Shown here piece after piece: positions 37,262 to 49,395 of a stretch of DNA of 64,000 nt (the stretch's first letter is position 1; each line of letters begins with the position of its first letter). The stretch covers positions 162,648 through 226,647 of the forward strand of contig NZ_LRUF01000024.1 in assembly GCF_001550155.1 (NCBI RefSeq), given 5' to 3'. Below the pieces are notes generated by a model. It had not been told where the DNA came from. It saw nothing but the letters and a program-made list of their open reading frames with translations, and did not search any database. The position numbers and the translations under genes were made by a program. The stretch comes from Pseudoalteromonas arabiensis. GTDB lineage: Bacteria > Pseudomonadota > Gammaproteobacteria > Enterobacterales > Alteromonadaceae.

Positions 37262-40030
37262 TTATCCTTGCTGCTCAGTCATTCCCGCATCATTTAACAA
37301 GTTATTTAGCTCATCAATCAACTCAAATAACTCAGGCTCAATGTAATTTAGGTCACAATCACTTTTCAGTGAGGTTTCTAGCGTTTCAGCAAGTGATTTT
37401 AGCTTAGGTACACCGGTGTAGCAGCATGCACCATGGAACTTATGAACAATGCTAAGTACATGTTCACAGTCTTCTTTTTCAATTGCTACATTAAGAAGGC
37501 GCAGAGTTTCCGGCACACTTAGTAGCAGCATATTAAGCATTTCGAGTGCGAGCTCTTCTTTGCCTCCTGCACGTTGTAGCGCGAGCTGCCAATCTAGGCG
37601 TGTACTTTCAAACGGAGGCTCCGATTGAGCTGTAACTGTTTTGCTCCGTTCTCTATTAATAGGCGACTGCGGACTGTGATCGCTGATTATTTGTTTTAAC
37701 ATGTCTTCATCAATTGGCTTGGTTAAATAACCCTTAAAGCCATCTTTGAGAAGTTGCTCTTTCTCACCGCTCAAAGCATGCGCTGTGACAGCAATGATTG
37801 GGGTATCTTCATTGAGTGAAGATTCACGAATAAGTTTGCATGCTGTAATGCCATCCATAATTGGCATTTGGATGTCCATAAATATTAAGTCGTACTTATG
37901 GCTTTTACTCAAGCTATAAGCTTGTGAACCGTTATGCGCTGTATCTATAAGTTCTATTTGCTCTTCAAGTAGGGTGCAAATAAGTTTTAAGTTAGCGTCG
38001 TTATCGTCAACAACCAGTACTTTTAGCGGCAATAACTTTTCATCGCCTTGTTCGATATTATGCACAGGGTGATCAAGTCGGTAAGGTGCAGCAAGCACTT
38101 CACATAGCTTACGATGATTAAGCGGCTTACTTAAACAGGCGTCAGCACCACTACCAACAAAAGCTTCACGCATATTGTGAGATACAGTGTTGAGCATAAT
38201 GTATAAGTAGTCGGTTACAGGGCGTACAGCCTTTACATAACTCTTAAGTTGTTGCATATCATCAATCGTTGCTGTGTGGCCGATGATACAAATATCGTAG
38301 CTAAAATCCTTGTTGATTTCATTTATGAAGCTTTCTTCGTCGGTACAAGGCGTGACCTGTGTTTGCCATTCATTTAACAATGATAATGTTGCTTGGTGAG
38401 TATGCTCGTGAGGTTCTAAATAAAGAATACGTTTGTTGATTAACGACTGTGTCGGTAAATCACTGGTAATTGAATTGCTCGGTGTTCTAAATACTGCATT
38501 AAAGGTAAAACAGGTGCCATTCCCTGGTGCTGAGTTTAAGGTTATTCGACCATTCATGGCTTCAACAATGTGTTTAGTAATAATTAAACCAAGGCCTGTG
38601 CCGCCAAATTTACGCGTAATACTTGAATCAGCTTGGCCAAATGGGGTGAATAGGGCGTCTTGTTTATCCATTGGAATGCCCACCCCCGTATCGGTGACTG
38701 ATACCAAGATAGATGCGCGTTCTTCATCTAATAAACGATGACCAACATCCACTTTTATAGACCCTTTTTCGGTGAATTTTATGGCGTTGCTTAAAAGATT
38801 AATCAAAACTTGTTTAAAGCGTGTTGGGTCGCCGGTGAGGTTATCAGGCACATGCGGATGGATAAATATTGATAACTCTAGCTGCTTTTCATGTGCACTA
38901 GGCGCAAGTAAGGTCAGCACCTCATTAATTGTATCGCGAAGTTGAAACTGCATTGACTCCAACTCCATCGCACCCGCTTCTAACTTAGAGAAATCTAAAA
39001 TATCACTGATAATCGTCATTAAGCTATTTGCAGAAAGCTCTATGGTATCTAAGTAATCTTTTTGATGCTTATTAAGCGGTGTTTTATATAACTGGCGAGT
39101 AAAGCCAATTACCCCATTTAGAGGCGTTCTGAGTTCATGACTCATTTTTGCTAAGAAGTCAGACTTAACACGGTTAGCATCTTGTGCGTCTTTTTTAGCA
39201 ATACTTAACTGAATATTTTGTGTTTCATATTGTTCAAGGGTTTCGCGGTAATCAGAGGTTGCTTGGTCAATATGCTTTTGCATTTCGTCTCGTTGCATCA
39301 CCATGGTGTGCGAAATTGTATTGAGCCCTTCTCGAAGTAGCTCAAACTCGCCAAACATTTTCTTGTCGAGGCCGGTATCAACTTTACCTTCAATTAACTT
39401 ATCGGTAGCGAGTACTAACTTATTAAGAGGCTGAACAAACATGCGAGTTAGCCTAAATGCTAAAATTGTGGCAAGTACCAAGGCTAAAATAATAACAATT
39501 CCACTTACAAGTAGTGCGCGTTGCTGGCCGATAATTGCTTGCTGCTTGTTAAGCATAATGACGACAGTGCCAAGTGATGCTTGGTAACTATGATGATTCC
39601 AAATCATGTCTTGGCGACTATGATTAATAATAGCCGTTGAAAAGGTTAAATAATGTTTAGAGTTTTTGACATTGATACCCTCAAGTGCTGCCGAGTTATT
39701 AGTAACGATATCTTTAAATTCACTTTGATACTTACTAAAAATGACCAGCTCGTTATTTTCATCGAATATGGCGATCGACTGTATAGCAGGGGCGTGTTTA
39801 TTATGGGTATGGCTTACCAAACGTGTTAGTAAAGTTTTATTCCGCTTTAGCAGAGGTTGCTCTACAGCAATGGCAAGTGGCTCGATAATTGTTACGCCTT
39901 GTTGATATAAAATTTCATCGAGCTCAATGTAACGATTTATTGTAAAATAACCGCCCAGCAACAAGCCTATGATTACAGTCGGTATCAAAGTTAGGGTTAA
40001 GACTGAATCACGTAAGCCAAATTTCGTCAT
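37262..40030 (-). CDS. barA: Hybrid sensor histidine kinase BarA (GacS)
   Basis: A 922-residue hybrid kinase. The start at 40030 matches the E. coli BarA N-terminus in spacing; an ATG six codons earlier is possible. Order of domains: membrane helix near residue 12, periplasmic sensor, second helix near 175, HAMP, histidine kinase with phosphorylated His in KMSHELRTPLNG (near 296) and ATP lid (TDTGVGIP, FGGTGLGL). Then come a degenerate receiver, a full receiver (FMDIQMPIMDG near 716) and a C-terminal HPt domain (VHKFHGACC near 863). BarA signals to UvrY to control the Csr small RNAs. It is divergent from rlmD. Confidence 0.93.
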   Translation of the reverse strand: MTKFGLRDSVLTLTLIPTVIIGLLLGGYFTINRYIELDEILYQQGVTIIEPLAIAVEQPLLKRNKTLLTRLVSHTHNKHAPAIQSIAIFDENNELVIFSKYQSEFKDIVTNNSAALEGINVKNSKHYLTFSTAIINHSRQDMIWNHHSYQASLGTVVIMLNKQQAIIGQQRALLVSGIVIILALVLATILAFRLTRMFVQPLNKLVLATDKLIEGKVDTGLDKKMFGEFELLREGLNTISHTMVMQRDEMQKHIDQATSDYRETLEQYETQNIQLSIAKKDAQDANRVKSDFLAKMSHELRTPLNGVIGFTRQLYKTPLNKHQKDYLDTIELSANSLMTIISDILDFSKLEAGAMELESMQFQLRDTINEVLTLLAPSAHEKQLELSIFIHPHVPDNLTGDPTRFKQVLINLLSNAIKFTEKGSIKVDVGHRLLDEERASILVSVTDTGVGIPMDKQDALFTPFGQADSSITRKFGGTGLGLIITKHIVEAMNGRITLNSAPGNGTCFTFNAVFRTPSNSITSDLPTQSLINKRILYLEPHEHTHQATLSLLNEWQTQVTPCTDEESFINEINKDFSYDICIIGHTATIDDMQQLKSYVKAVRPVTDYLYIMLNTVSHNMREAFVGSGADACLSKPLNHRKLCEVLAAPYRLDHPVHNIEQGDEKLLPLKVLVVDDNDANLKLICTLLEEQIELIDTAHNGSQAYSLSKSHKYDLIFMDIQMPIMDGITACKLIRESSLNEDTPIIAVTAHALSGEKEQLLKDGFKGYLTKPIDEDMLKQIISDHSPQSPINRERSKTVTAQSEPPFESTRLDWQLALQRAGGKEELALEMLNMLLLSVPETLRLLNVAIEKEDCEHVLSIVHKFHGACCYTGVPKLKSLAETLETSLKSDCDLNYIEPELFELIDELNNLLNDAGMTEQQG

Positions 40031-40110
40031 AAGATAGGTTGTTGTCATTATTATCGTTGTTTAAGAGTATATACTTACTCCCGCTTTATCAATAATTAAG
40101 GTGTTGTCCG

Positions 40111-41436
40111 ATGGCACAGATTTTCAAAGCCAAGAAGAAATCCGTTTCACAAAAAATGATCACGTTATCGGTTACAGCAATGGATCATCAAGGGCGTGGG
40201 GTTGCAAAACATAATAATAAAGTGTGTTTTGTAAATGGTGCGCTGCCAGGTGAAGAAGTTAAAGCGCAACTTGTTGAAGACAAAGCTCGTTTTGCTAGCG
40301 CCGATTGTAAAAAAGTGCTTCATGGATCTGAATATCGAGTTAAGCCATTTTGTGAACATTATCAGGTTTGTGGAGGATGTCAGTTACAGCACTTAGATGC
40401 TTCTCAACAATTAGTTGAGAAGCAAGCTGCAGTGAGTCAGCTGTTTGCGAAGTTTGCTAAGGTCACTAGCTTAAACTGGGAAGAACCACTGACCAGTGAT
40501 ATGCAGCATTACAGGCGTTCGGCTCGCATTGCTGTAATGCATGATAAAGCAGCTAAAAAAATGCGTGTTGGTTACCGTGCGCAAGGCTCGAAGCAACTGG
40601 TGAGTATTAATCAATGTGATGTGTTAACTAGCACATTCAGTGAACTTTTTACTCTTTTTGATTTACTTATTAATACACATAAAGGCTTACATAGTATAAC
40701 CCATTTACAATTGTGTGAGGCTGATAATGCTGCGTTTGTGGTTATCCGACATACGAAACCAATAAGTGAAGAGCTTAAGTCATTCGTTGCTCAAGCTTGC
40801 CAAGAACAACAATGGTTAATTGTTTGGCAATCAGAAAGTGGGCAGATTGATCAGTCACACTATCCGATGCCGTACTACACTATACCTAAATATGATTTAA
40901 CCTTTGAATTTGGCCTTGAAAATTTTATTCAAGTTAATCCGCAAGTGAATCAAGCTATGCTCAATCAAGCAAAAGAGTGGTTAGATTTACAAGGTCATGA
41001 ACAAGTGTTGGATTTGTTTTGTGGAATTGGTAATTTTTCATTGCTGCTTGCAAAGTATGCAAAACACGTAATTGGTGTCGAAGGAGTGGATTCTGCGGTT
41101 GCATTAGCGAAACAAAATGCGCACACTAACTCATTATCGAATACTGATTTTTACTGCTTTGATTTAACTCAATCGATGCAATCCGCTGCGTGGTTTAGTG
41201 CTGAACTTGATGTGCTAGTACTTGACCCATCACGCACAGGTGCGATGGCTATTTTAGAGCAATTACCGCTTACCCAGTTTAAAACGATTTTATATGTCTC
41301 TTGTGATCCTGTTACTTTAGCCCGTGACAGTGCAATTATTTTACAAGCAGGCTTTAGCATTAAAAAAATTGGGCTTATGAATATGTTTCCACATACGGGG
41401 CATATCGAAACAATGGCGTTATTTCACAGGAGGTAA
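40111..41436 (+). CDS. rlmD: 23S rRNA (uracil-1939-C5)-methyltransferase
   Basis: A 441-residue SAM-dependent RNA methyltransferase with an N-terminal TRAM domain. The Fe-S cluster cysteines are seen in FCEHYQVCGGCQLQHL plus a later CDVL. The SAM-binding motif VLDLFCGIGNFSLLLA is near residue 300 and the catalytic cysteine is in VSCDPVTLARD. It methylates U1939. The gene is divergent from barA and followed by relA, the common order in gammaproteobacteria. Confidence 0.95.
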   Translation: MAQIFKAKKKSVSQKMITLSVTAMDHQGRGVAKHNNKVCFVNGALPGEEVKAQLVEDKARFASADCKKVLHGSEYRVKPFCEHYQVCGGCQLQHLDASQQLVEKQAAVSQLFAKFAKVTSLNWEEPLTSDMQHYRRSARIAVMHDKAAKKMRVGYRAQGSKQLVSINQCDVLTSTFSELFTLFDLLINTHKGLHSITHLQLCEADNAAFVVIRHTKPISEELKSFVAQACQEQQWLIVWQSESGQIDQSHYPMPYYTIPKYDLTFEFGLENFIQVNPQVNQAMLNQAKEWLDLQGHEQVLDLFCGIGNFSLLLAKYAKHVIGVEGVDSAVALAKQNAHTNSLSNTDFYCFDLTQSMQSAAWFSAELDVLVLDPSRTGAMAILEQLPLTQFKTILYVSCDPVTLARDSAIILQAGFSIKKIGLMNMFPHTGHIETMALFHRR

Positions 41437-41444
41437 AGCGCACT

Positions 41445-43604
41445 ATGGTAGCTACTAGACAATCACATCAGCTTACAAAGCAGAGTGATTTTGCCAGCCG
41501 TATCGAGCTGTTAGCGCTAACAGAAGACAAAACTACCTTATTAGAGCAGGCGCATGAGCTGTGCCTACATTGTGACGATACGAAACGTCAGAATACCGCC
41601 ATTGAAATGGTGGAGATTTTAGCTGAACTGAATTTAGATGCGGACTCACTGGCTACGGCATTTTTAACGCCTTATTTCTTAGCTGAAAAAATTTCGCTTG
41701 AGACAGTCACAGAAAAGTTAGGTAATCACGTTGCGTTATTACTTACAGGCGTAAGCCAAATGGCGACGATCAGTACCTTGGCTCACCAAGGTAAGGGCAC
41801 AGTGCAAATAGACAATATCCGCCGTATGTTGTTAGCCATGGTTGAAGATGTGCGTGCCGTGGTGATTAAATTAGCGGAACAAGTATGCCACTTACGTGAT
41901 GTGAAAGACGCCAGTGAAGAAGAGCGTGTCATTGCCGCTAAGGAAACACGCGATATCTTTGCGCCCCTTGCTAACCGTTTAGGAATTGGTCAGCTTAAAT
42001 GGGAGCTTGAAGATCTTTCGTTCCGTTACCTGCACCCAGACACCTATAAGAACATCGCAAAACAGCTTGATGATAAGCGCCTTGCTCGCGAAGCTTACAT
42101 GGAAAACATGGTTGCTTTAGTAAAATCACGCTTGGCTGAAGCGGGTATTGAAGGTGAAGTATATGGCCGACCTAAACATATCTACAGTATTTACAAAAAA
42201 ATGGCGCAAAAGAACTACGAGTTTGATCAGCTGTTTGATATTCGCGCTATGCGCATTGTGGTAGAGCGCCTGCAAGATTGTTACGCAGCATTAGGTATCG
42301 TGCATACTAATTGGCGCCATTTAAATAAAGAATTTGACGATTATATTGCAACGCCAAAACAAAATGGCTATCAGTCAATCCATACCGTGGTATTTGGCCC
42401 TGAAGGTAAAACCGTTGAAATTCAAATTCGCACAAGCGAAATGCACCAAGATGCCGAGTTGGGTGTGGCTGCACACTGGATGTATAAAGAAGGGGCATTG
42501 CCAGGGCGTGGTTCGGGCTATGAGCAAAAAATTAGTTGGTTACGTAAATTACTACAATGGCAAGAAGAGGTTGTTGATGGTAGTGATTTAGCTGAAGAGC
42601 TTAAAAACCAAGTAGTTGAAGACCGTGTTTATGTGTTCACGCCAAAAGGCGATATTTTCGATTTACCACTGGGTGCAACACCGCTTGATTTTGCTTATTA
42701 CATTCATTCAAATGTCGGACATCGCTGCATAGGTGCGAAAATTTTCGGCAAAATAGTGCCGTTTACCCATCAACTTAGCACCGGCGATCAAGTTGAAATC
42801 TTAACGCAAAAACAAGCTAATCCAAGTCGAGACTGGTTAAATCCATCCCTAGGTTATATCAAGTCGTCACGCGCTCGCTCAAAAATACATCATTGGTTTA
42901 AACAACTTGATCGCGATAAAAACTTAAGTGCAGGTAAAGAGATTCTTGAAACTGAGCTGCAAAAACTGGAGCTGACAACAAAAGATTTAACCCCTGCAAT
43001 TGAGCGTTTTAACTTACGTGGGTTAGAGGACTTAATGGTGGCTGTTGGCGCTGGGGATGTGCGTCTTAATCAACTTCTCAACTTTATCAGTGATCGTGAT
43101 GACGATGAGCCACAAATAAAACTCAAAAAGCCAAAAAATGTCAATGGCGATAAAAACGGCATTGTGGTGGATGGCGTCGGTAGTTTAATGAGTCACGTTG
43201 CTAAGTGCTGCCGACCAGTGCCTGGCGATGAAATCATCGGTTACATTACCCAAGGCCGTGGTATTGCCGTGCACCGTGAAGACTGTGATTCATTTAATAA
43301 ACTAAAAGAGAAACACCCAGAGCGAGTGATTTCTGTGAGTTGGTCTGATGATGTTAACGGCTCCTATGCGTTGACGATTAAAGTTGAAGCAACCGATAGA
43401 TCAGGACTTATTAGAGACATTAGTTCCGTGCTTGCGAATGAAAAAGTGAATGTGCTCAATATGAATGTCAACACCGTTGAAGATAAGCAATTAGCGTTAT
43501 TCTCAATGCAAGTTGAAGTGCACGACTTATCGAGCACAAACCGCTTATTGTCTAAATTACATCAAATAGAAGGTGTGCATGATGCAAAGCGTGGGCACGC
43601 ATAA
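41445..43604 (+). CDS. relA: GTP pyrophosphokinase (ppGpp synthetase I)
   Basis: A 719-residue stringent-response enzyme that makes (p)ppGpp on stalled ribosomes. Domain order: degenerate hydrolase domain (HD motif lost, as expected for RelA rather than SpoT), synthetase domain (YGRPKHIYSIYKKM, then YIATPKQNGYQSIHT), TGS domain (VYVFTPKGDIFDLPLGATPL), zinc-finger region with conserved HVAKCCRPVPGD, and the C-terminal ACT/RRM domain. It starts eight bases after rlmD. Confidence 0.97.
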   Translation: MVATRQSHQLTKQSDFASRIELLALTEDKTTLLEQAHELCLHCDDTKRQNTAIEMVEILAELNLDADSLATAFLTPYFLAEKISLETVTEKLGNHVALLLTGVSQMATISTLAHQGKGTVQIDNIRRMLLAMVEDVRAVVIKLAEQVCHLRDVKDASEEERVIAAKETRDIFAPLANRLGIGQLKWELEDLSFRYLHPDTYKNIAKQLDDKRLAREAYMENMVALVKSRLAEAGIEGEVYGRPKHIYSIYKKMAQKNYEFDQLFDIRAMRIVVERLQDCYAALGIVHTNWRHLNKEFDDYIATPKQNGYQSIHTVVFGPEGKTVEIQIRTSEMHQDAELGVAAHWMYKEGALPGRGSGYEQKISWLRKLLQWQEEVVDGSDLAEELKNQVVEDRVYVFTPKGDIFDLPLGATPLDFAYYIHSNVGHRCIGAKIFGKIVPFTHQLSTGDQVEILTQKQANPSRDWLNPSLGYIKSSRARSKIHHWFKQLDRDKNLSAGKEILETELQKLELTTKDLTPAIERFNLRGLEDLMVAVGAGDVRLNQLLNFISDRDDDEPQIKLKKPKNVNGDKNGIVVDGVGSLMSHVAKCCRPVPGDEIIGYITQGRGIAVHREDCDSFNKLKEKHPERVISVSWSDDVNGSYALTIKVEATDRSGLIRDISSVLANEKVNVLNMNVNTVEDKQLALFSMQVEVHDLSSTNRLLSKLHQIEGVHDAKRGHA

Positions 43605-44404
43605 TGTCAGATAAGCAGGTTATTGAACAGTCATTAGCGATTATGGCAAAACTACGGGACCCAGAATCTGGGTGCCCGTGGGATTTAAAACAAGACTTTA
43701 AATCAATTGTGCCGCACACCCTTGAAGAGGCTTACGAAGTAGCAGACTGCATTGAAAAAGGTGAACTTAGCGAGCTTAAAAGTGAGCTTGGTGATTTACT
43801 GTTTCAAGTCATTTTTTATGCGCAGCTTGCTAAAGAGCAGGGCTTATTTGATTTTGCCGATGTGGCAAATACGCTTAATGAGAAATTAGTTCGTCGTCAT
43901 CCACATGTCTTTACAGAGCAAAGTGAGCTGACCGACGCTGAACTTTCGGCGCAGTGGCAGGCTATTAAAGCTCAGGAGCGAGCAGAAAAAACAGCTTCAC
44001 CGCAAATGAGTCTTTGGCAAGATATTCCAGATGCCATACCTGGACTTTCTAAAGCAAAAAAAATTCAACAACGCGTGGCGAGCTTAGGATTTGATTGGCC
44101 AAGTTATCATGGTGCGTTAGATAAAGTGGCTGAAGAAATTGATGAGGTCAAAGAAGCCCTTCAACAGGATCCATATTCTGAGCACAGCGCAGAAGAGTTA
44201 GGTGATTTATTATTTGCAACGGTCAATGTTGCCCGTCATCTAAAACGCGATCCTGAGCAACTGCTTCGAAATGCCAATAGAAAGTTTACATCACGTTTTG
44301 AAAAAGTTGAGGCTTATTTAAGTACGCGAGGGCAAAGCCTAGAAACAGCAACACTAGAGCAAATGGATGAGGCGTGGGAAGCAATTAAACTGCCTACGAA
44401 GTAA
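43604..44404 (+). CDS. mazG: Nucleoside triphosphate pyrophosphohydrolase MazG
   Basis: A 266-residue all-alpha NTP-PPase with two tandem MazG domains. The metal-binding helix ELKSELGDLLFQVIFYAQLA in the first is echoed by HSAEELGDLLFATVNVARHL in the second. The start MAKLRDPESGCPWDLKQDF is conserved. MazG clears aberrant nucleotides and lowers (p)ppGpp by depleting it, so its coupling to relA (stop and start overlap by one base) is functionally sensible. Confidence 0.96.
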   Translation: MSDKQVIEQSLAIMAKLRDPESGCPWDLKQDFKSIVPHTLEEAYEVADCIEKGELSELKSELGDLLFQVIFYAQLAKEQGLFDFADVANTLNEKLVRRHPHVFTEQSELTDAELSAQWQAIKAQERAEKTASPQMSLWQDIPDAIPGLSKAKKIQQRVASLGFDWPSYHGALDKVAEEIDEVKEALQQDPYSEHSAEELGDLLFATVNVARHLKRDPEQLLRNANRKFTSRFEKVEAYLSTRGQSLETATLEQMDEAWEAIKLPTK

Positions 44405-44464
44405 CATGCTTCGAAGCGGTTTTTCCCGCGCTCGTTTTTTGTGCACTAATTTGCTAATTTTATC

Positions 44465-44493
44465 TGGATTGATAGCAGTCCCTTTGCTATAAT
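44465..44493 (+). promoter_or_regulatory. Probable extended -10 promoter of pyrG
   Basis: TGCTATAAT (44485-44493) is a perfect extended -10 element (TG-n-TATAAT). A weak -35 candidate TGGATT is at 44465-44470, 17 bases upstream. The pyrG start is 57 bases downstream. The -10 is clear, the -35 not. Confidence 0.65.
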
Positions 44494-44535
44494 ATCGCCC
44501 CGTCTTGATTCTATATTATTCCTTTTAATTCCTGA

Positions 44536-46185
<1,650 letters not shown>

Positions 46186-46194
46186 TTTAAATAG

Positions 46195-47583
<1,389 letters not shown>

Positions 47584-47606
47584 TCTGGCTTAGCTTATCA
47601 AGACTT

Positions 47607-47633
47607 TAAAAACCTCCTTCGGAGGTTTTTTTA
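47607..47633. terminator. Bidirectional terminator between eno and mutH
   Basis: AAACCTCC (47610-47617) pairs with GGAGGTTT (47621-47628) over a TTC loop, flanked by A and T runs on both sides. It ends eno and, from the other strand, mutH, whose stop codon it touches. Confidence 0.92.
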
Positions 47634-48302
47634 TAGCTGAAATTGTTGTTTTAGGATCTCGCCGGTGAAGCTGGTTTTTAAGTAAAAACCACGGGGTAAG
47701 GTTTGTACTATCTGGCCATTTGGGCCAATTGCATCGGTCAGTGCTTTGCTATTAGCAGCTTTTGGTCTTATTTGCATAACATCGCCCAAATGACCCGAAA
47801 TTTCTTCCACGCGACCCAAGGCGATTAGCTCCATTTGTTCTTCCCAATCACGTTGTAAAAGGGCATCTTGCTCTGCGCTTGGCTGCCATAAAAAGCCACT
47901 GCCAATAGTACGGTGAAAAGGCAGTATTTCGCGCTCGCCTAAAATCGGTAGCCACAAAACATGATTGAGCTTTTTACGTACCGTACTTTGCTGCCAAGTC
48001 ATGCCTGTTACATTCAGTAGCGGTGTTACAGAAACAAAGGTTGTTTCGAGTGGCTTTCCTTTAAATGAGATTGGCAGAGTTTTAAGCTCAATGCCGAGAT
48101 CTTCAAAATCAGGTGTTGGTTTAGAGCCCGCTGTTGCGCCAAGTACATATTCGATTAGTTGGCCGGTCCAGCCTTTTTCACGTAGTAAATCGTCAGGGGT
48201 TTTGAACTGGTACTGCTCAGCTAATTGCCCTAGTGTGAGGCCAGCTATGACATCAACTCGTTGCATTAATTCGTTTATAGAGGCAGGTTTTATTGGTCGC
48301 AT
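47631..48302 (-). CDS. mutH: DNA mismatch repair endonuclease MutH
   Basis: A 223-residue endonuclease that nicks the unmethylated strand at hemimethylated GATC. The catalytic DX(n)EXK pattern is in PTPDFEDLGIELKTLP. Other conserved blocks are EKGWTGQLIEYVLGATAGSK, GKPLETTFVSVTPL and the tail IRPKAANSKALTDAIG. Started at 48302 it aligns with E. coli MutH. Divergent from rppH, as in E. coli. MutH with MutS/MutL implies Dam-directed repair in this organism. Confidence 0.95.
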   Translation of the reverse strand: MRPIKPASINELMQRVDVIAGLTLGQLAEQYQFKTPDDLLREKGWTGQLIEYVLGATAGSKPTPDFEDLGIELKTLPISFKGKPLETTFVSVTPLLNVTGMTWQQSTVRKKLNHVLWLPILGEREILPFHRTIGSGFLWQPSAEQDALLQRDWEEQMELIALGRVEEISGHLGDVMQIRPKAANSKALTDAIGPNGQIVQTLPRGFYLKTSFTGEILKQQFQL

Positions 48303-48843
48303 AAGGCGTTTATTTGGTTGTTTAATTAACCATATCATGATAGCAAATGCGCGCCTTAGTGGATATCTTTGTGTTTGGGTGTTTTTTGCTCATGGTTGAA
48401 GTGAGCTAAAAACCAACACTAAGAAAAATACTTCTTAACTTTTAACCCATTGAAATTTATATGCTTTAGTTTGTTGAAGTCTCATGTGGGATTAAGAAAT
48501 GAATAAGTTGTTTGTATAAATACAGATATATAAACACGTTTATCCACAGTTTCTGTGGAGAAACTGCATTTTAGAATGCCCTATTGTGGATTTGTTTGCA
48601 AAATAGCCATGTTTTATAAAAGTTATGCACAAGCTGTGGGTAAGGTGGTTGAAATGCTGTTGTAAATAGCTATTTTGTGTAAAAGACCTATTTTTATAAG
48701 AATAGAATTGTAAGGTATTGATTATGTGGATTTGTTAAAAACATTATTTTATATCTTGCAGGATGTTAGATGTAATAGTGTTTGCTGTATCGCAGGTTAT
48801 GTGGAACAATCAATAAAAATCGACTTACAAATGAGGCACTAAG
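48303..48843. other. AT-rich mutH/rppH spacer with clustered DnaA-box-like sites
   Basis: A 541-base divergent spacer without a credible gene. Between 48485 and 48808 at least eight DnaA-box-like words occur. The consensus TTATCCACA is at 48540-48548. TTATGCACA (48623-48631) and reverse-strand TTTTACACA (48676-48684) fit the relaxed TTWTNCACA form. Reverse-strand near-matches lie at 48554-48562, 48585-48593, 48635-48643, 48725-48733 and 48800-48808. A short hairpin, CCACAG/CTGTGG, lies at 48544-48558. The promoters of mutH and rppH must also be here, but I could not assign them. Confidence 0.5.
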
Positions 48844-49362
48844 GTGATTGATGCCGAAGGTTTTCGTGCCAATGTCGGAATTGTGATTTGCAATAATCAG
48901 GGACAAGTATTTTGGGCTCGTCGCTACGGTCAGCACTCTTGGCAATTTCCCCAAGGTGGTGTGGACGATGGTGAAACGGCTGAGCAAACCATGTACAGAG
49001 AATTACACGAAGAAGTAGGCTTGCTTCCTGAAGATGTTGAAATCGTTGCAAGTTCAAAACATTGGTTACGTTATAAATTACCCAAACGTTTAATTCGCAG
49101 AGACTCAAGTCCTGTGTGTATTGGACAAAAGCAAAAATGGTTTTTACTCAAACTACGCTGTAAAGACGAAGATGTAGACTTACTTAAAACCCATCACCCC
49201 GAGTTTGATGATTGGCGTTGGGTGAGTTATTGGTATCCTGTGCGACAAGTTGTATCATTTAAGCGCGATGTTTATCGCCGTGTAATGAAAGAGTTTGCAC
49301 CATTAGCTATGCCATTTAACAAACGAGAACAACATAAAGAGAATTGGCGACAGAGACGATAA
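48844..49362 (+). CDS. rppH: RNA pyrophosphohydrolase RppH (Nudix)
   Basis: A 172-residue Nudix hydrolase that removes the 5' pyrophosphate from mRNAs and so starts RNase E decay. It uses a GTG start after GAGG. The opening [20 protein letters not shown] and [14 protein letters not shown] match E. coli RppH. The Nudix helix [11 protein letters not shown] completes the GX5EX7REUXEEXGU motif at about residues 38-60. It is the first gene of the rppH-ptsP pair. Confidence 0.96.
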   Translation: MIDAEGFRANVGIVICNNQGQVFWARRYGQHSWQFPQGGVDDGETAEQTMYRELHEEVGLLPEDVEIVASSKHWLRYKLPKRLIRRDSSPVCIGQKQKWFLLKLRCKDEDVDLLKTHHPEFDDWRWVSYWYPVRQVVSFKRDVYRRVMKEFAPLAMPFNKREQHKENWRQRR

Positions 49363-49395
49363 AGGTCACTTTATTTAAATACAAGGAGCAGCATC

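Noticed and set aside
44405..44440. Self-complementary GCTTCGAAGC after mazG as a terminator
   Set aside because: The stem can only be three to four pairs once a loop is allowed and the following T-run is short; too weak to list.
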